Shown piece after piece: positions 23,129-33,076 of a stretch of DNA of 64,000 nt. The first letter of the stretch is position 1. The number at the start of each line of letters is the position of its first letter. The position numbers were made by a program, and so were the translations under genes. The notes beneath the pieces are model-generated. The model saw only the letters and a list, made by a program, of their open reading frames with translations, was not told the origin of the DNA and did no database searches. Origin of the DNA: Adenophora triphylla var. japonica (lineage: Eukaryota; Streptophyta; Magnoliopsida; Asterales; Campanulaceae); the NCBI GenBank assembly GCA_022495995.1, contig JAFEMH010000336.1:1-64000 (forward strand), written 5' to 3'.

Positions 23129-25230
23129 GAGGCGTCCCGACGCCTTGCTGGTAGTTCCATCTTGTCTTCCTTGGTATCTTTGGCATGACGTTTCGCTGTA
23201 GAGTACGTGGTGCCACAAATGTCTGATCCTCCTTAATAAAATTGACCACCTTAGTTGCAGGAGGAGGTGAAGATGGAGTGTCGGTTATGGCTTCCTTCGT
23301 TTCAGTCCGTCCCTTTCTCTTTCTGAGCAAATCTTTGAGGAGGCCCTTGGAGAGTAAGTGACTGATCTCTTTTCTCAAGGCGATGCAGTTTTCGATAGTG
23401 TGGCCAAAATCTTCATGGTAAGCGCACCATTTAGATTTGTCCTTCCAAGGTGATGTTCTATCAGCTGCTTTTGGCCATCTCGCCTTGCTACCTAGATTGT
23501 CCATTGCATGTAGGAGTCCTGAAACGTCAACAGAAAAACAATACTCCCTCCGTCCCGCTACAACTTGCACACTTTCCTCATTGGGCGTCCCATTACAAAT
23601 TGCACACTTCCTAAAATGGCAAAGAATCTTTACCATTCCACCCACTAATTCTCTCTCCTACTTTACTTTTATACTCACAACACCAATCAAATCACTATTT
23701 CCTATCCCACTTTCTCTCTCCAACCTCACTTTTCATACTCACAACATTTTCTCCACTAACTTTTTCCTTAATTCCCGTGCAAACAGTAACTGTGCATGTT
23801 CTACCGGGACGGAGGGAGTAGTCACTAATCTTGGGATAAATTTTATCATCTTCAATACCATCATCATCTTCTACGACATTAATTTTAGAAAAGTCAGTTT
23901 TAGAGTAGGGTTTCCCCCTATTGGATCGATAATGAGAGGAGTCCGCCTTTCTGTCAGGATTTTCATATGTTGACGTCTTTTTTGACGTCTTGCCATGAAT
24001 CATCTCATCTTCTTCCAGCCTGATGAAACGAACGAACCTTGTCCTGACTTCTTCTAAACTTCTAGACGGGAACATGACAAGATCTTGATAGAATGGTGAT
24101 TCTCTCTTCAGGCCCATCCTGAAAGCTTTTGTTGCAGTCGACACGTCAATGTGAGGAATGCTTACAGCCTCCTTTTTGAACCTGAACACGTAATCCTTTA
24201 AGGTTTCGTCAGGCTGTTGTACAATCCTGTAAAGGTCACTTGTTAATTTTTCAAACACACGATTGCAAGAAAATTGATTAAGAAACATGTTAATTAATTG
24301 AGAATAGGATGAAATTGAATTCATAGGCTGATTAGTCAGCCACATCAAGGCGAGACCAGATAAGGTGGACCCAAAGCCCCTGCACAAGCAAACTTCTTTA
24401 GGGTGTGGGGGAATGCTAATAATATCCATCTTCTCTTGGTATAAAGCTATGTGCTCAGCAGGATCAGTCGTGCCATCATATTGCTTCATGGGAGGTACTT
24501 GGAATCTCTTAGGGATTTCCACCCCAGCTATGGCAGGAACAAAACGTGAATCATGATGGCTGGTTGGAGATGCCTGGTTGAAGGGCAAAGTAACTCCTGG
24601 AACCTTCATGAGGATGTCCTTGAGCTGCTGTACTTTCCTTGCAAGGGTGGTATCTGCAACAGGGTTAGTAGCAATAAATGGATTGAAAGGTGTATTAAAC
24701 GTATTAAAACTCCCTGTTTGTCCCATTGGAGGTGGGGTTGCAAAAGTAAAGCATGATGACAGCGGCATCGGATTGGGTGTAACGGTAGTGCTCTCCGTCT
24801 GGACAGCGCTGGACATGGACAGGCTGCCTTGACCACCTTGCGCACTCGTCCCAGCATCTGAGAAAAGAGTCCTAGGCTGCAAAGACGAGGTCTCCGGCAT
24901 GCTGACTATAGGGATGTTACGTCCTGAGGCTGAAAAATCATGTCGTAGTCTGTCAAGGTGAGTGAAGATTGTTTGATTGGTCTGCTGTTGTCCATCGAGC
25001 TGGTCCTTTAACTGTTGCATCATAGACGTCATGGCGATTATAACTTCTAGAGAAATTCCCGGCAGCGTCATGGATGAAGATCCACCTAGGTTGAGCCCTT
25101 GGTTTCGAGACGTGACAGCGCCAGAGCCAACAGGTGAATGCATGCTGGACGCCACAGGCAAGCTTGACGTATTGGTTGTTGCCCCAGTCGTAATGATGGG
25201 GGTAGACATTGCAGAAGTAGGATTTCTCAT
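23129..25230 (-). pseudogene. Gag of gypsy 2, split by a MITE
   Basis: It starts at MRNPTSAMSTPI (25230). The retrotransposon gag core lies at about 24060-24520 (LYQEKMDIISIPPH, LTSDLYRIVQQPDETLKDYV). A Tat-type zinc-binding segment WCAYHEDFGHTIENC lies near 23400-23440 and a basic stretch LRKRKGR follows. The MITE 23542-23820 interrupts it; the frame is open up to the MITE on the N-terminal side. The C-terminal end is cut by the solo LTR. Confidence 0.88.
23542..23820. mobile_element. Stowaway-like MITE in gypsy 2 gag
   Basis: Terminal repeats CTCCCTCCGTCCCG and CGGGACGGAGGGAG, flanked by TA. Its interior matches the MITE at 9092-9309 (for example ccattccacccacta, ttctctctcctac) and includes a partially duplicated segment (tactcacaac at about 23672 and 23737). 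Confidence 0.92.
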
Positions 25231-25260
25231 CTTGATTGGAATCTAAAAAATCAAAGTTCC

Positions 25261-25274
25261 CACAGACGGCGCCA
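25261..25274 (-). promoter_or_regulatory. Primer-binding site of gypsy 2
   Basis: On - the sequence reads TGGCGCCGTCTGTGGGAAC, three bases after an LTR end (...CCAAAACA). TGGCGCCGTCTGTGGG is a common primer-binding site in plant Tat-type gypsy elements. It fixes the inner edge of the 5' LTR. Confidence 0.8.
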
Positions 25275-25277
25275 AAT

Positions 25278-25755
25278 TGTTTTGGACAAATTTCAACAAT
25301 TAAATTTATCTTATCAAGAATGTTTGGGCACAAATGGAAAATAATTCACGAAGCAAGATGAACACGAGGATGTAACGAGGAAAACCTTTGAACAAACGTT
25401 TGCAGGGAAAAACCTCAGGAGGCTTTTGGAAAGCCTACCTAAATAAAAAAAGTCATATTGATTGTTGTAGTTTCTGAGTACAAAGTGCAGTACAAGAGTG
25501 AGCGAGAGTGTGTAACGTGAATACATGTGCGTTCTAAGGGTAATATATAGACATGATCGTAACTGAAAAATAACAACTTGAATGACATGCTGATATTTCG
25601 CCTAGAATCTCGCCATTTGTTGATGGGGATCAGCCGTTATCCCATAGGTTGATAATTGGAGTTGTGATGTCGTCGTTTGACCAAGTCCAAACGGTCATAT
25701 GAGTTATTTTATTCATAATTTCGTTCCTGAAAAATAGAAAAAATACAACAAACAG
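25278..25755 (-). mobile_element. 5' LTR of gypsy 2 (outer edge uncertain)
   Basis: The inner edge at 25278 is fixed by the primer-binding site; on - the LTR ends CCAAAACA. A possible start TGTTGTATTTTTTC lies at about 25755, which would give matching TGTT/AACA ends, but without a second LTR for comparison this is a guess. Confidence 0.5.
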
Positions 25756-25759
25756 TTTC

Positions 25760-27023
25760 AAGGCGTTAGTCCAAGATGTAAGTCAAGACGTTACCTCAAG
25801 GTGGAGGAACAAGATGTAGAACATGCTGAGTGAAAATTTTAGGGTGAAACAAGAATAAAATACGCCCTTTATCCCATTTGCAATATAATTTTTTGGAATG
25901 ACATAAGTGTTAAAAGAAGGATATTAGTGAAGTAGGTGTTGTGAGTATGAAAAATGGGGATAGAGATAGCTAGTGGTTAGGAAATACTCCCACCGTTCCG
26001 AAATAATCTTTTCACTTTATTGTCGTTAACACAAAAAATAGTTTGAACAATAATTTTAGATTGATTTAATTATCATAATGAAAATGTAAAACTTTCTATC
26101 GATACATCATTATAAATACGAGCAATAACAATTTTTAGATTTTCATTCAGATAATTAAATCAACTTAATATTATTGTTAAAATTACCTTCGATTTAATAA
26201 AAAAAAAAGAAGAAGGAGCATCATTTAGAAATAGATAGAGTAATAAATAGAGAATTGGTTTGAGTGTGAAAGTGAGTCTAATTAATAAAGCATCTGTCAA
26301 TTTTGAGTTATCTTATCTTGAGCATGACACCAAAAATGAAAAAATATTCTAATTCGAGTGAGGATATCTATACTATATTAATAATCACAAAGTTTCTTCC
26401 ACTATTGGTTTTGACATAAATAGATGGATAATAAATTTAAAAAGGTTTTCATTGCAACTGAGTTTTTTATTTTAATATTTCAATATCATTGAAAGTGGCT
26501 TCCATAAAAAAAAAAAAAAATCAGGGAAATGTGGTAGACCGCAAATTTAGGGAGTCGAACAATTATAGGTGGCCCAAAGCTACCATATACACACAATTGC
26601 AAGAAAGGATGATAAATGCATGCCATAGATGTCAATATGAATATAAATATGATCTTTGGATGGTTCCCACCAAATATAAATACTTCCTTGACTTATACGT
26701 AAGAGCTTTATTATTGATCACATGGGTATGTATGGACCATATGGTGTTGATTGATTTTAAGGGTTTTTTTTCTTCTTTTTCCTCTTTTGGCCTTATAGAG
26801 AAAAGAGTGTGTTTCTTTGTTTAAAGAAAAGAAATGAGTTTAACGATGTCCGAATCCATGAGGCAAGGAAGGCTTCGAACCGTAGAACTCATCGAGGGTG
26901 AGTTGAAAACAAAACTTTGGCATTTCGACATTCTAAACTAATATATTTTGCTCAAAACTTTGGTTTTAACATTTTATGTAATTTTCTAGCAGTTTTAGTC
27001 ATTCATATAATTTTCTAGCAGGT
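25760..27023. other. AT-rich intergenic DNA, no gene seen
   Basis: No supported coding sequence. About 25986-26215 begins like a Stowaway-type MITE (actcccaccgttccgaaata) but no clear partner end was found. Just before the next element, taattttctagcag occurs twice (about 26980 and 27008). Confidence 0.5.
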
Positions 27024-27028
27024 GTAAC

Positions 27029-27928
27029 TGATGATGCCAAGCTTTTCAAGGTCAGGAGCGGTTCAAAGATATCTGACTTGATATATTTAGTGGTTTATTT
27101 GTACCTAGATCACAACACAAATAAAGACCGTTAGCGTCAAAGTTGGATGTTACTCCAACCTCAGCCCCTGATGGTAGAAGCACACCGAGATAATAAGGCT
27201 TTGAATACCTTGGAGTGTGTGTGTGTTTAGGGTTTAAGAGTAATATGGCTTACTCAATATATTTGGAACTTACCTTGCCCAAGGGGACAAAGGTCTTCTA
27301 TTTATAGGCAATGTAATGGTGCTTGTTGATGTAAGCAATGAGATCAGCCCTCAGGGGCACTTTGGTATTTGACCGCTACACGTGTCCGCAGCCTAATTGG
27401 CCCTGTCGGGGAGGGAACATTGGTGTCGAGGGACATGGTGAAAGGGACATGAGCCGTGTAGATGGCTTGGCGCATTAAATGAAATAGTAGGCGCTGATCG
27501 AGCCGCATTAAATGCGTGATGGGGGAGCCGGCAACTTGCATGTCGAGCCGGTAAGCTAACTTGCTCAAGAAGGCTGACATTAACCTAAAGCGGAGAGTTT
27601 AACCTGGAGGCGGGCATGAGCTCATGGCCAACATCGTGGCCGCGGTCAAAGGTATTTGACGCGGGCACAGATGGAGCGGTCATACCTCCGGCGGGCATGG
27701 GTCCCGCGACCATACATTCTGCGGACACAGACCCAGCGGTCATAGATCGTGCGGGCACGAATATAGCGGTCAGGATCCCTTCGGTCTTTGATAGGGTTAA
27801 TGTGGGGAGGGACGCGGTCTTGACCTCAAGGGCCTATCTGTCCGCGGTCTTCCCCAGCGATTTAAAAACTGCCACGTCACTGGTTCCTTGGACTGCCGAG
27901 CGCGGGCCGGTCCAGATCCGGCTCATCA
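27029..27928 (-). mobile_element. 3' LTR of gypsy 3
   Basis: It begins (on +) TGATGATGCCAAGC and ends CCGGCTCATCA. A TATA box for the - strand promoter (TATAAATA) lies at 27299-27306. It contains repeated GCGGGCAC/GCGGTCAT phrases in the GC-rich half (27650-27780). Confidence 0.93.
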
Positions 27929-28325
27929 ATGGCCCCTAGCTTCGAGTGTGATTATTTATGATCTGAGCGAGGAGGTACTAGAAGCTCGATTGGATTAGAC
28001 CGCCGCTTTGACGAGCACCAGTGTTAGCGTTTTTGTTGGTTGTTGCTTCGCCCCATGGGCTTATGGGAACGTTCGGGAGGCACCAGTGAGAGACACGTGG
28101 CCCGTTGCATCCTGTGCCTCCCGGTTAATCCAGTGGGCCCCTGGGCAGATGAAAAGACGGGGCGTGGTACGTACAGGGGTACGTGTCAATCATCTGAGAG
28201 GGGTAATAAATCTTTAACCGGCGAATTTTTCGAATATTCCAAACATTGGAGACGGTTCAGGGTTCAAGGCACGGTTTGTGGGCTAATTAATACGGGTTAA
28301 CGGGTTAACCCGTATAGGTAGGCCT
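27929..28325 (+). promoter_or_regulatory. Upstream region of the antisense unit
   Basis: No ORF with family resemblance. It lies between the 3' LTR and the TATA box of the antisense gene. It includes CACGTGG (about 28095), a G-box-like sequence, and repeated GGGTTAACCCGTA phrases (about 28292-28315). A promoter role is inferred from position only. Confidence 0.4.
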
Positions 28326-28333
28326 TATAAATA
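28326..28333 (+). promoter_or_regulatory. TATA box of the antisense transcription unit
   Basis: TATAAATA on +, about 190 bp before the first antisense ATG (28522) and outside the LTR. It sits where a promoter for the antisense ORFs is expected. There is no direct evidence of transcription. Confidence 0.55.
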
Positions 28334-28521
28334 TCAAACCCTTAAACCTCAAACCCTTTTTACCATTTCCCAACCCTCAAAGAGCTTTAGAGAGAAAATT
28401 TTCGCTGCGAATCTTGTGCTAGTGTTCTTCGAATCCAACCCTCAGGCTTTTCTTCGTAAGTAATTGTTGGGGTGTTTCTTCTTCATCTCTTTCCGTTTTT
28501 CCTTTTTCTGGGTTTTTAATA

Positions 28522-30193
28522 ATGACTACTCGTGAGTTTGGACCCCGCCGTCCCATAGAATTAGGAGATGGATCCACCCCTGATACCTTCGCCGTTTGTA
28601 AACGGACAGGGGGGAATCTATAGGAAGGTAGGACTAGGGTGGTTAAGGCTATCCCTACATTGTTTTTTGTATTTCTGTGAGAAAGATGATTGGGAGCCGT
28701 TCGTCCCACCCCGGTTGTGGGAGGCCAAGAGGAAGTACATTTATAACCGTGATGTATTGGTGTTGGGGGATCACCGTAGGCTAAGAAATTTTTTGATGGG
28801 GGTTTTGTGCAGGTTTCCCCGCGAGAGAGATCAGGCTTTGAACGCCGTTGAACTTGTGAGGAGAGCGATCCGTGTCCCCGACCAAATAATTGACTGGGAG
28901 AAGTGTGAACTAATGGATCCTGAACAAACCACTGATGCGCGGGCACCGGGCACGGACCTGAATGACCCTTTAGACGTTCTGCCCCTGAGGACCATATTTC
29001 CCAATGTGCCCGCGGCCCCTAATAACCCAATTGAACTGAGTAGCAGCGAGGAGCTGGAGCCTCTGAATTTTGAGGCGACTGGAGGCGGAGAGAATGAGGC
29101 TGAAGTAACCTCTGCCCGCGGTGATGCCACCGGTCTCTTTGGCTCGACGAGCTCGGAGACCGAGAAGGATGACCACGAGGTTGAGGATAGGAGGGCTGCG
29201 GGGACCTCCAAGAAGGCTAATGAGATCACGGAGATTGTGGATGCCTTTGAGGACTCTGACTCCGAGGAGGAGGTAGCTGTGGCCCCTGCCCGGAATAAAG
29301 GCAAGCGGCCAGCTGATGGGGTGAATCCTGGCCGTGGCAGCGGTAAGAAAGCCAAGGAGGTGGCTACTATTGACTGGGAGGAGGATATCTATGAGATCTA
29401 CAACGTTGACCGCAATGCCTTCCGTGTCCGCACCCTGGGTCACGTACAGATAAAAGGGAAGGACAAACTGAGGCAAGAGACCATAGCAGATGTCCGCGAG
29501 GACAACAGAGCCTGTGTCTTCTATGGGGCCTAGTTTGAGAATGGCCTGAGGCTACCTCTGGACCCTTTCTTCTATTTTTTCCTCGAGTTCAATCGTTGTC
29601 TCCCAATGCACCTGACCCCTAATGCCATCAGGGGTTTTGTCTCTTTCATCACGGTTTGCAGATTCCTAGGTCATGAACCTACCCTGGCCGGGCTTTACGC
29701 CTATTATCAGAACCAAATCAGCCGGGGCATCTTGAGCTTGAAGTCTAGGAACTACTCTACCAGGACCTTCTCTCCCCCATCGAACAAATTTGACCAATGG
29801 AACCAGAGGGATATTTTGGTCATCGAGTCTAGGTTTGGTTGGCCCTTCTCCAAACCCTCAAGTCAAGTCCCGATGAAGGTGGCCGCTAATAGTTATCCAG
29901 ACCCCGCCTCTGCCGATGGTATGCGCTGTGCCATAGAGAGACATCTGGCCACCTATTTAGACAGCGGGGAGGAGCCCGTATATGATGTGGGCGCCATTGT
30001 TGAAGATGAGCCCTTATTAATCTACTCGGGGGTGGCTCCTCGCAGGGAGGGCGCCCCACATGCCCCCAGAGTAGAAATAGAGCCCATACCCCGTGACCCT
30101 GATTGGAGGGTGCACGAGTATTACCGCCTGAGGCGGTGTAAGACCTGCATGCTGGGCGCTGAGTGCGATCCTCCAGAATTAATTGGTCTCTGA
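28522..30193 (+). pseudogene. Antisense ORF 1 with gypsy-type transposon domain
   Basis: From the ATG at 28522 (MTTREFGPRRPIELGDGS) the frame is lost at a run of six G (28609-28614) and continues in the next frame (KVGLGWLRLSLHCFLYF). A single in-frame TAG (29531) precedes ENGLRLPLDPFFYFFLEF and LTPNAIRGFVSFITVCRFLG. The latter resembles the Pfam family 'Putative gypsy type transposon' (PF04195). Between them are an acidic Ser/Glu-rich segment (about 29030-29280) and a basic nuclear-type segment (RNKGKRPAD, GSGKKAKEV, about 29295-29355). The frame ends at TGA 30191-30193. It lies on the strand opposite to gag-pol. Function unknown; such ORFs are reported in Tat elements. The homopolymer frameshift may be a sequencing error. 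Confidence 0.72.
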
Positions 30194-30300
30194 CTCCTTA
30201 TAAGTTTGTTTGCAAATTTATCTTGCTCTTGATTTTTTTGAACTGCATTCTAACCATTTTTCTTTTCCTCCAGAGTAGATCCAGAAGAGTATAACTTCTG

Positions 30301-31969
30301 ATGGCTCCTCCAACTGCTGCTCAGATGAAGGCCAAGAACATGAAGGCCAATAGGGAAGCTGCCCAGAGGAGGCAAGCTGAGATGGGAGGACTCCCGGGCA
30401 AGGACAAAACTGTGCCCATCGTTAGTAGGAAGACTGGGGAGCCTCTGACTAGCTCCAAGTCTATCCCCACCACCGGGGAGCTGCCTCCACCACCAAGGGG
30501 TCCTCCCCCTGCCCATGCAATGCGGGCATCCTCACCTGGTCGCACCATTCCTTCCGGGCATAGTATTGAGCCCCGGAAGAGGACTGAGAGAGACGCAGAT
30601 CTTGCGCATAGGGAGAGGGCCTCGAAGACCCAGAAAGTGGGGGATACTCAAGTTCGGGCCCCTACTGCCTCTGCCTCTGCCACTGCTCCCTCCCTCGCGG
30701 GGACCATCTGCTCCGCTGCTTATCCCATAGCCTCCTTGGCCACCCGCGAGGAGACATGGGCGCTGAGGAAGAAAGTGGGTGAAGTGCCCGCTATCACAGG
30801 GGTAGACTTGTATGCCCGATCCTCCTTCAACTCTGCCGTGGGGATAGGGCTTATCAACAGGCTCTATGCCCCTGACTTTTATCAAAATGTGGCTGAGAAG
30901 GAGAACCCGTCAGCCTTGATGGGAGATATTGGGCTTGCCCTTATTACTGAGGTAGGGACCATTCTTCCCGCTTCACTACTTAACTTCTTGTACCACCATT
31001 TTCTGATTATCCTCCTCGCAGGTGGGCAACAAAGCTATGCAGCTTCGGGAATGCTGCTTTAGCTTGAATGCTGAGCTGGAGAACAATACCAAAGACTTGG
31101 CGGGCAAACTCCGCGAGCTGGAGCAGGCTCAAGAGAAGGTGGGAACCTTAAACTCCCTTCTTGATGCCAAGGAGAAGACCATCTCCACCAAAGAGGCTGA
31201 CCTGAAGGGTTTTCAGGAGAGGCTGACGGAGGTGGAGGAGAGCTTGAAAAAAGCTAAGGGGGAGAGGGATGAACTCCGGGGAAAGAGGGCTGAGTGGGAG
31301 CCCAGGAATGCCGAGCTGTGCCAAAGGCTTGAGGCATCCAAGACCACCATCTCCACCCTGGAGGCAAAAGTTGATGGTTTGTTCCACCGACTTCTCCCCC
31401 TTAGGCAATTTCAGTTGGAGAAGGATGCTATTCTGCTCGCTGCTAGGAAGGAGGCAGTGGAGGAATATAAGAACTCCGAGGAGTTCAAGAACTTTCTGAA
31501 CGAGGAGAATCTGGCTCAGTACGAGGCTGGGGTCCGGACACAAATCAGGAATTTCGCGGCCACGGGCATGTTCTCCGTGCAGCAGTTGGCCGTGATTGGC
31601 TCAATAGTTGCTACTGACGCGGAGTGCCTGCCCGGGCATGCGTTAGTTCCTCTGTCCGAGGATGAGGTTAAGGGCTTGGATCTGTCCGCAGCGGCCTCTC
31701 TGCCTCCTGTGGCCGAGGTGACTGCCCTTAGCCTCATTGCCGAGCTGGATGAGCTGAGGTTTGGGGAAAACCCTATACCCCTGGGGGATGCCATAGCTCG
31801 CGTCCTTCCAAACGGGCCTGCTATAGGTGATCTGTTCCCCCAGCGGGCAGCCCCCACTCCGGTTTCTGCTGAGCCTGTATCTGATCCCATAACGGACTTG
31901 TTGGTGAATAGTCTTCCTTCTCCAACCCCGGCCACCGAGGACCCCAAGGACCAAACTCCTTTAGTATAG
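30301..31969 (+). CDS. Antisense ORF 2, two exons, coiled-coil protein
   Basis: The ATG at 30301 opens 217 codons ending at 30951. A 70-bp intron (30952-31021, GAG|GTAGGG ... CTCGCAG|GTGGGC) then joins in phase 0 to 31022-31969, giving about 532 residues without a stop. Exon 1 is basic, Pro-rich and Ser/Thr-rich (ELPPPPRGPPPAHA, EPRKRTERD). Exon 2 is mostly coiled coil (LAGKLRELEQAQEKVGTL, LTEVEESLKKAKGERDEL) with a Pro-rich acidic tail. Without splicing the frame stops at 31062. The pyrimidine-rich intron end and frame fit make splicing likely. The role is unknown; coiled-coil proteins of this kind are encoded by many Tat-type elements. This is the only long undamaged multi-exon reading frame in the window. 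Confidence 0.75.
30952..31021 (+). other. Predicted intron of antisense ORF 2
   Basis: It starts GTAGGG after GAG and ends TCCTCCTCGCAG before GTGGGC. It is 70 bp, pyrimidine-rich near the acceptor, and has candidate branch sites (cttaac, ctgat). Removal keeps the frame exactly; retention truncates the protein. Confidence 0.7.
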
Positions 31970-33076
31970 GCTTTTTTTTTTTTTCTTGTTGTAATAGATG
32001 GTAGGAACCTTGTAAATATTTATTTTTCATTAATACAAGAATTTTTTCCAACTACTTATCTTAATTGCTTGTCTTTTAGGCTGTATTTGAGTGTTTGCAA
32101 TTTTTGAGTACCTAGATACTTGCATTCTTGCTTTCTCCAGCGTTTTTGACTTGCAACTAACTTTATACTCTCCTTCTGCGGTCAAAAGCTTAGGAGGCAC
32201 TTTGCCCGCATTTTTTGAATTTTCCTAACTCTGTATTCAAAATCACTTGGATTTTTCGTGAGAGTCAGCCCTATTTTTCTGTGATCGCGTTTGTTTAGCC
32301 TTGTGGCAAATTTAGGGGTCTTGACCCCAGTTTGTCTTTTTGGCTTTGTTAAACTTGTTTGATCACTCTCATCCATTTACACTTATTCCCGGCCTTGCGG
32401 CTTTGTGGTGTAAGTCAAAAAAACGGCAGGTAAGCTACTTTCATAGGGCATGTAGAAGGTGGCCGTGAGGCTATTGTCTACGCAACAGAAGGTAGGAGCA
32501 TATTTAGCATAGAGGCCCTTTAACCCCGGCATCTCGTATCCCCTTATTGGAGGTTCACGTTGTTTGACCCTTTATTCAAAACCCCTTAGAGTTTTTTGTG
32601 AGGGTCTTGTGGCGATCATTTAAGCGGGCTTATATGTAGGCCTTTGTTACATACAGGCATGCGAGTAACGGCCCTAACGAGGTCCTTCGCGCAATTAGTG
32701 GGTCCGGACTTCAGGTCATTGTCCCCACTAGAGTCCGTAGGTACGAGCATCATGGCCTTTGTACCTACGTTCATCTATATCCACTTTTTCTTGGTGGTAT
32801 CACGCGGGCAGGACGGAGTATCCTCCCCGCGATCGAGTACGGGCGTAATGGCCTTTGTACCCATATAGGCTTGCGGATCTTAATGGATCTTTGCGCATCA
32901 GTAGGTAGGAGCTCATATGTTTGCTCTTGAACCTACTGGCATCCGCTTGCGGGCATCCACCTCAGCTTTTGAGGCTGGTGGGAAAGGCGTTATAACTATT
33001 TTTGCACCAAAATTTGATGGTAACTTCATTCTTATATATATAGGGGTCTATACTCCCTCCAAAAATTACAAAGATA
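31970..33076. other. Convergent 3' region between antisense unit and pol
   Basis: After the antisense stop comes a T-rich run (31972-31985) and attaatacaag (about 32030), which could serve 3'-end formation. No ORF with family resemblance is seen up to the pol stop at 33077. The region includes repeated short phrases such as ggccctaacgaggtcc-type sequence and atggcctttgtaccta (32752 and 32849). Confidence 0.5.

Larger units (their letters stand above)
15278..25755 (-). mobile_element. Ty3/gypsy element 2, Tat lineage, with three nested insertions
   Basis: Read on -, the order is LTR, PBS, gag, protease, RT, RNase H, a second archaeal-type RNase H, and integrase without chromodomain. A dual RNase H is diagnostic of the Tat lineage. 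The coding region is broken by a MITE in gag, a solo LTR between gag and protease, and a CACTA element between the second RNase H and integrase. No convincing 3' LTR was found left of the integrase stop at 15453, so the 3' end seems deleted. The left edge is placed at about 15403 where hAT-like coding sequence stops; both outer limits are approximate. Confidence 0.75.

Noticed and set aside
26489..26824. 111-codon ORF on +
   Set aside because: AT-rich context, low complexity start, no known motif; not enough to call a gene.
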